Of a DNA stretch of 64,000 nt, positions 61,401 to 64,000 are shown one piece after another (positions within the stretch are counted from its first letter, which is position 1; every line of letters begins with the position of its first letter). A model generated the notes under the pieces. The model made no database searches. It was not told the origin of the DNA and saw only the letters and a program-made list of their open reading frames with translations. The translations under genes and the position numbers were made by a program. This DNA comes from Semisulcospira habei (Eukaryota; Mollusca; Gastropoda; Semisulcospiridae): the NCBI GenBank assembly GCA_036245525.1, contig BTPG01000002.1, forward strand, positions 167,111,501 to 167,175,500, in the 5' to 3' direction.

Positions 61401-62903
61401 AAGCTCTACCCCGAGGCACTCCTCCAAGGGCAGTGGGGGGTAATCCGCTCTCTCATCAAACGCGGCGTTCAAGACTTTCCCCTCTGCTACCAGGCGTGCT
61501 GCACGGACTTGATTCAGCGGGGGAAATGGAGCATTGTTGGGGATGTTTTTCAGAACTGCGTGACAAAGGACGAGCAAATGTTTTCTGCCATCCTCAATTT
61601 GGCAGTGAAAAAAGCCGAGTGGAGTGTTGTGCTGCAGTTAGTACAAACAGGTGTGACAAAGGAGCAGCGAATGTCTCTGTTTCATGCTGCTGTTGCCAAC
61701 TGCAACTGGCAACTGATGGAGCGGCTAATTAACCCCCTTGCACATGAAGCCAATGGTACTGTAAACAGCACTACAGGCAGCATGCGTAAGGGGGTTAATG
61801 CTGAGGACAGCCTGGGGCGCTCTCTGGCAGAATTCACGTTCGATCATGCAGTGAGCAAGTGCAACTGGGAGGTGGTGTGCCTCTGTGTGCTGCATGGTGT
61901 GGACATCAATCGGCAGGACAAGGCAGGCAACACAGCTCTACACCTGGCCATGATGAAGAAGGACAAGGTGAACGTGCACAAGCTGATGCAGTTTGGACCT
62001 GATGTCAACATGAGGAATGTGGACCAGCAAACGCCCCTGAATCTGGCTGCCAGGATCTGTGCTTGGGACCTGGTCAAGCTGATGATGGAATGTGGAGGTG
62101 ACATCAACATCCCTGACAGAAAGAACAACACGGCTCTCAAGTTCCTGCTGGAATCAGCACAGGCTAGCCTCCTTCACATGGCTGTAGAGAAGGGCTGTGA
62201 TATTACACGAACTGTTGTGAAGGACAGAGCGGCCTACCACGTTCTGCTGGCAGCTGGGTTTTACCAAACCGTCATGAAAATGGTGAAGCATGGGGCAGAT
62301 CCGAGCATCGTGACAGATGGAAAAACTCTTCTGTACTTTTCTGTCAATCGCACCACTCTCAGTAGCATGGAGTCCTGCGTCAGTCTCTGTATTGACCTTG
62401 GGCTCTCTACTCACCAGCCACTTGTCACCGACACCCAAATGGCCAAGTCAAGTGGTTTAACCCCCTTGTGTACAGTATCACTACCAGTGGTTGCAAGCAC
62501 AAGGGGTTTACGCGAGTCTAAGCCAGTGGACCAACTGCGCAACTCTCCAACCTGCATGGCGCTAAGAAACAAGGCAGTGCCGTTCAAGATTCTGTGGATG
62601 CTGCTGGAGTCGGGCGCAAGCTCCAACGCTGAGCTCCATCTACTGCGATCCTCAAAACAGCTGCAGGAATGTGCAGGCACAGGAGAGAATGGCAGACAGA
62701 AAGTTCTGTATCTGAAAATCGCAGCCAGCAACCCTCATTCTCTCAAGCACCTCTGTAGGCTCGCTATCTCTCACCAAATGGGATGCAAAGGAGACCGTCC
62801 CAAACGGATAGCAGCCCTCCCTCTCCCCCGTCGTCTGAAGGACTATGTCTCATTTTCAGACATCCTGTCAGTTGTCAAGTATCAAGGAAAGAGGATGTTG
62901 TAA
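49435..62903 (+). CDS. Large tryptophan-repeat / ankyrin-repeat protein
   Basis: Exons 49435-52383, 60770-61006 and 61278-62903 join in phase 0 at consensus sites (CAG|GTGAGT, TTAAG, GCA|GTAAGT, TTTTCAG) and give about 1603 residues. The start is the first ATG (AAAAAATGGCT). Residues 1-210 are Ser/Thr-rich and disordered. From about 225, helical units centred on W-x-x-V/A-x-x-L recur every 27-35 residues (W237, W271, W300, W455, W487, W514, W568, W899, W931, W990, W1071 and on through exon 3). A Ser/Pro-rich linker lies at about 605-750. About 1265-1360 are canonical ankyrin repeats (NTALHLAMMKKDKVNVHKLM, then QQTPLNLAARICAWDLVKLM). Probably a scaffold; no enzyme motif, signal peptide or membrane segment is seen. 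I do not recognise a named family. Intron 1 contains DIRS D. Confidence 0.85.
52526..52738. repeat. Hairpin MITE (CATTACATCCTGAGG subfamily)
   Basis: Left end ATAACCCATTACATCC (TTAA decayed), right TTAA at 52735, complete palindrome. Confidence 0.82.
52753..52968. repeat. Hairpin MITE with TTAA left border
   Basis: TTAACCCATTTGGCCCC left end, GTAATTCAAGGGTAGGGCCAGA arm, and right end GGGTTAAATGGGTCAA. Confidence 0.8.
53126..53210. repeat. Small hairpin (GGCTGTCAGCAG type)
   Basis: CTAACCCTCTGGCTGTCAGC and an imperfect reverse copy around GGTGATTCCTGTGGGAATCACC. Confidence 0.65.
53632..53834 (+). repeat. DIRS D left inverted terminal repeat
   Basis: Inverse of 60107-60341 apart from the outermost tip; includes ACCGATGACATGACTTTATG and GTGTGCCCACACAACCCGGG. 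Confidence 0.85.
54042..54859 (+). other. Putative 5'-leader intron of DIRS D
   Basis: Donor GGAG|GTAAGGTAG at 54042 and acceptor TTTGTCTGTTGCAG ending at 54859, eight bases before the ORF1 ATG. It is 818 bp because it contains the RTE derivative; without that insertion it would be about 394 bp. Confidence 0.6.
54317..54752 (+). mobile_element. Second short RTE derivative, independent junction
   Basis: A 12-bp duplication AGCTCTGGGAGA (54317-54328 and 54741-54752) encloses about 412 bp. The leader 54329-54600 starts at the same base as the 40-kb copy (CCTCGCGCTGGG) but extends further (to TTCTTCTAC). The 3' piece starts later (TCGAGACCTCC) and ends in the TAAG tail. Different junctions show a separate origin. 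Confidence 0.92.
54867..56887 (+). CDS. DIRS D ORF1, Cys/His domain plus Ser/Arg-rich region, one frameshift
   Basis: The ATG at 54867 follows the putative acceptor. Residues 4-38 hold CxxC, HxxCxxCxxC and CxxC clusters ([24 protein letters not shown]), a likely zinc-binding fold. Two copies of an [10 protein letters not shown] segment follow (about residues 100 and 145), then a strongly Arg/Ser-rich stretch (about 190-300, SRSPSHRSMRSPRHRHRR type) like SR splicing proteins. An acidic segment and conserved KRFKSLPQPPGFKELRDVF (about 395) come next. Near 56310 one base is gained or lost, and the sequence continues in the frame ending at 56887 (RNTLACAGFLELLTQALVRR, AEVANRAAYHSSVNAM). The role is presumably Gag-like: RNA binding and particle assembly. 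Confidence 0.8.
56688..58966 (+). CDS. DIRS D RT / RNase H / methyltransferase-like polyprotein, one frameshift
   Basis: It overlaps the end of ORF1. After a Pro-rich leader come GGRLAFFSGNWLTLFHDDPW (about residue 88), PKPGGRWRPVIDLSALNKY (about 170), [35 protein letters not shown] and the catalytic NYLDDLL (about 282), all DIRS RT blocks. RNase H begins at LCVDASLTGW (about 449). One base appears lost near 58055, and the rest continues in the frame ending 58966: [38 protein letters not shown] and HIPRHLNILADSLSR, retaining RNase H acidic residues. [19 protein letters not shown] to [18 protein letters not shown] is the region compared with Dam methyltransferases; its catalytic NPPY-like motif reads AFPP, so activity is doubtful. 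Confidence 0.88.
58030..59877 (+). CDS. DIRS D tyrosine recombinase, intact
   Basis: An uninterrupted frame of 615 codons. The first 260 overlap the RNase H/methyltransferase region in another frame and are probably not all translated; the recognisable recombinase starts near 58830 (RPSTIRVYEGKWRVLCSWC). Landmarks are PITVRGYLSMIADTYRHLG, the catalytic Arg in [12 protein letters not shown] (59285-59310), FRRGRSRLFLPL, the HxxR box in AHEVRAMATSLAFDRN (59670-59720) and the Tyr in [10 protein letters not shown] (59768-59797). All four catalytic residues are in one frame. The end [12 protein letters not shown] is shared by all copies. Confidence 0.92.
   Translation: MSTPASLGGRSSPSSVPLDFGALARGLSAHSHQLAGDAGGVASPAVLGGSPQTPGATRPLGQHDCGGLHPETRWHSLSRPLYAPLPDDALVRGPGYYHSSPTHPQTPEYLSRLAVSPRPAPAHGMDPSAGHLSDDLCPVGDSPGRLVRHKVEPSAAALRLPDSRSTCLGCRCTLHSLGRPGGLRLPPDGSRTQSPSQASGMLGGPAVSCAVCLEPLLDHRPSQPRHGPAPAASRPTHHAQATASAAVPPLPGAAPPSRLEVVRQALGARGYSGAAVEAIASARRPSTIRVYEGKWRVLCSWCSEHGLSPTELTNPQLADFFLWLFRDLGLAPITVRGYLSMIADTYRHLGHPNPGACKDLADLMGHFGIQRPTHRSLLPRWDLPWVLTWLNSDRFEPLPLARFADVTRKTCFLLALATASRVSELHALSARPTCLQFRADGSVQLLTDPAFLAKNRSPLTAPQVITLRPLRTNPLSQETRQQDPVRALRVYLRRSKAFRRGRSRLFLPLRPSRNDITAQTISSWLRWVIRSAYQDISPQGAKRLHIRAHEVRAMATSLAFDRNCAVKDIVAAVGWQTKSVFARFYLRDLAGQRENLALVGDIAAAQHSLPAPPAP
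59965..60085 (+). repeat. DIRS D internal complementary region
   Basis: GTCATGTCATCGGTAATG ... CTTACCGATGACATGAC forms an imperfect inverted repeat. The interior reads TTTTGAGGAAACAAA (complement of the left tip) then TTCATTTTTCTCTAAAAGG (complement of the right tip). Confidence 0.88.
60107..60341 (+). repeat. DIRS D right inverted terminal repeat
   Basis: Inverse copy of the left repeat with a distinct outer tip GTATTTTTCGAAAAAATACC, itself a short palindrome. Confidence 0.85.
60577..60684. repeat. Hairpin near repeat-protein exon 2
   Basis: GAGAATAACCCAACGAAGAA and TTCTTCGTTGGGTCATTCTC arms, centre CATAACTGTGTTGTG. Resembles 20246-20345. It ends about 85 bases before exon 2. Confidence 0.75.
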
Positions 62904-63078
62904 GCATGACTGTGAACCGAGTGAACAGACCTAGTTTGATCTTACATAACAGTATGAGAACACAGTAGTCATGCACTTAAAAAATGCAACTAAAACAATC
63001 GTAACTGCAAAACATAAGAACCTCAGCCACCCAATGAACAACAAATCAATGACAAAATATGTCGAGCTAACAGCATAG

Positions 63079-63131
63079 AATCTCATGAGCCCCAGCAACT
63101 GCGGGGGGCTCATGAGGTTCTATGCCTCTAG
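63079..63131. repeat. Hairpin remnant (GAGCCCC family)
   Basis: CTCATGAGCCCCAGCAACTG with reverse GGGGGGCTCATGAG, then TATGCCTCTAGCAG as in the other copies. Confidence 0.75.
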
Positions 63132-63479
63132 CAGTTGAGTGATCCTGGCTGTGTCACAACAGATGAGGGTTAAAACTTTGTACAAAGTAACTTTTAAAAA
63201 TATGTTGGCAGCAGATATAACTGATCAAAATTGTCATGTTTTTAAAGTGCGTAACTATACAGATGTTGCTGGAGAGATGGCTGCAGAGAGGGAGGACTGG
63301 ATTGGGAGGATGGGGTATGTGTGCAATCAAGCATATAACAAGATCATGCTGCTATGTACCATGTCACACTACCGAGTCTTTGGTGTATGTTGACCACAGG
63401 GCCTTTTGCTTGCCCTGCCCTGCATGCTACCAGTACCAGATCCCTTTCTACAAGTCAATACTTCTTCTGGTCAGTTCTG

Positions 63480-63697
63480 TTAACCCATCTAACCCCAAGG
63501 TCGCATTTCCAAAGTTTATAAATTAGAGGTGTCACCTAACGACTGTACCAGCTGTATGAGATAGATCGACCATGATCATTCAAGGGTAGTGAAAGATCAG
63601 CTTGGCACCATCAGGCAGCAAGCCAACGTAGCACTACCCTTGAAATATCATGGTCAATCCATCTCCTGCTGTAGTGCAGCAGGGCTAAAAGAGTTAA
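63480..63697. repeat. Hairpin MITE with TTAA borders
   Basis: TTAACCCATCTAACCCC left end, GATCATTCAAGGG palindrome with a diverged centre, and AGAGTTAA right end. Confidence 0.82.
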
Positions 63698-63899
63698 ATG
63701 ATCACAATAACACACCAGGCCTGTGCTGTGCACAAAGCACACGTTATGAAGTACCAGTGAATAAAGTAAATACAGGCTGTACACAACTGTGCAAGGAAAC
63801 CAATGATAAGCCGCAGGCTTACACATTACAGTTTCCTATTTTTTATACTGTTTACTCTTCATACATGTACATGTCGAAAATTTAAATAAAAAGAACTGT

Positions 63900-63977
63900 T
63901 TAACTCTTGAACTCCCAGAACTAAATGACTTCCATTCTATAGAATAGAAGTCATTTAGTTCTGGGAGTTTGAGTTAA
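63900..63977. repeat. Small hairpin MITE (CTCCCAGAACTAA family)
   Basis: TTAA at both ends and an almost perfect palindrome with centre ATTCTATAGAAT. Confidence 0.88.
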
Positions 63978-64000
63978 CACATACAGCCACTGGTACTGTT

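Overview
The window is animal nuclear DNA. Host genes are split into exons with consensus GT/AG splice sites and long introns, and most of the remaining sequence is eukaryotic transposable elements. The host gene content and the mix of elements (DIRS tyrosine-recombinase retrotransposons, RTE-like LINEs, hAT elements, hairpin MITEs) suggest an invertebrate, most likely a lophotrochozoan such as a mollusc. That last step is inference; no diagnostic marker gene is present.

Three host genes were assembled from exons whose splice phases agree. On the minus strand, 17673 to 12957 is the 5' part of an ENTR1 (SDCCAG3)-like endosomal trafficking gene; its 3' exons lie outside the window. Also on the minus strand, 45414 to 21538 holds eight consecutive exons of a thymidine-kinase-2-type deoxyribonucleoside kinase, complete to the stop codon but lacking the first exon. 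On the plus strand, 49435 to 62903 is a three-exon gene for a protein of about 1603 residues made of a tryptophan-centred helical repeat that runs into ankyrin repeats.

Five DIRS elements dominate the rest. One plus-strand copy (about 1829-12523) is interrupted inside its internal complementary region by a second copy in reverse (6338-12250), which is itself interrupted by a BED-finger DNA transposon (6682-7536). Further copies lie at 24382-29095, 29830-38795 and 53632-60341. The last is the best preserved: ORF1, RT/RNase H/methyltransferase-like and tyrosine recombinase frames with two apparent single-base lesions. It sits in intron 1 of the repeat-protein gene; the copies at 24 and 30 kb sit in introns of the kinase gene. 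All five copies appear to share a spliceosomal intron in the 5' leader just ahead of ORF1.

Other mobile DNA: RTE-like LINE pieces (1-1828, 47956-48230); two very short RTE derivatives that join the LINE 5' end to its 3' end and have intact target duplications (40189-40599, 54329-54740); a LINE with a C-terminal zinc finger (30076-32660) inside the DIRS copy at 30 kb; a deleted hAT element (14093-15229); and an unclassified 3.1-kb terminal-inverted-repeat element (39572-42697) that encloses a candidate spliced gene. The introns and intergenic DNA carry about 35 TTAA-bounded hairpin repeats of several families.
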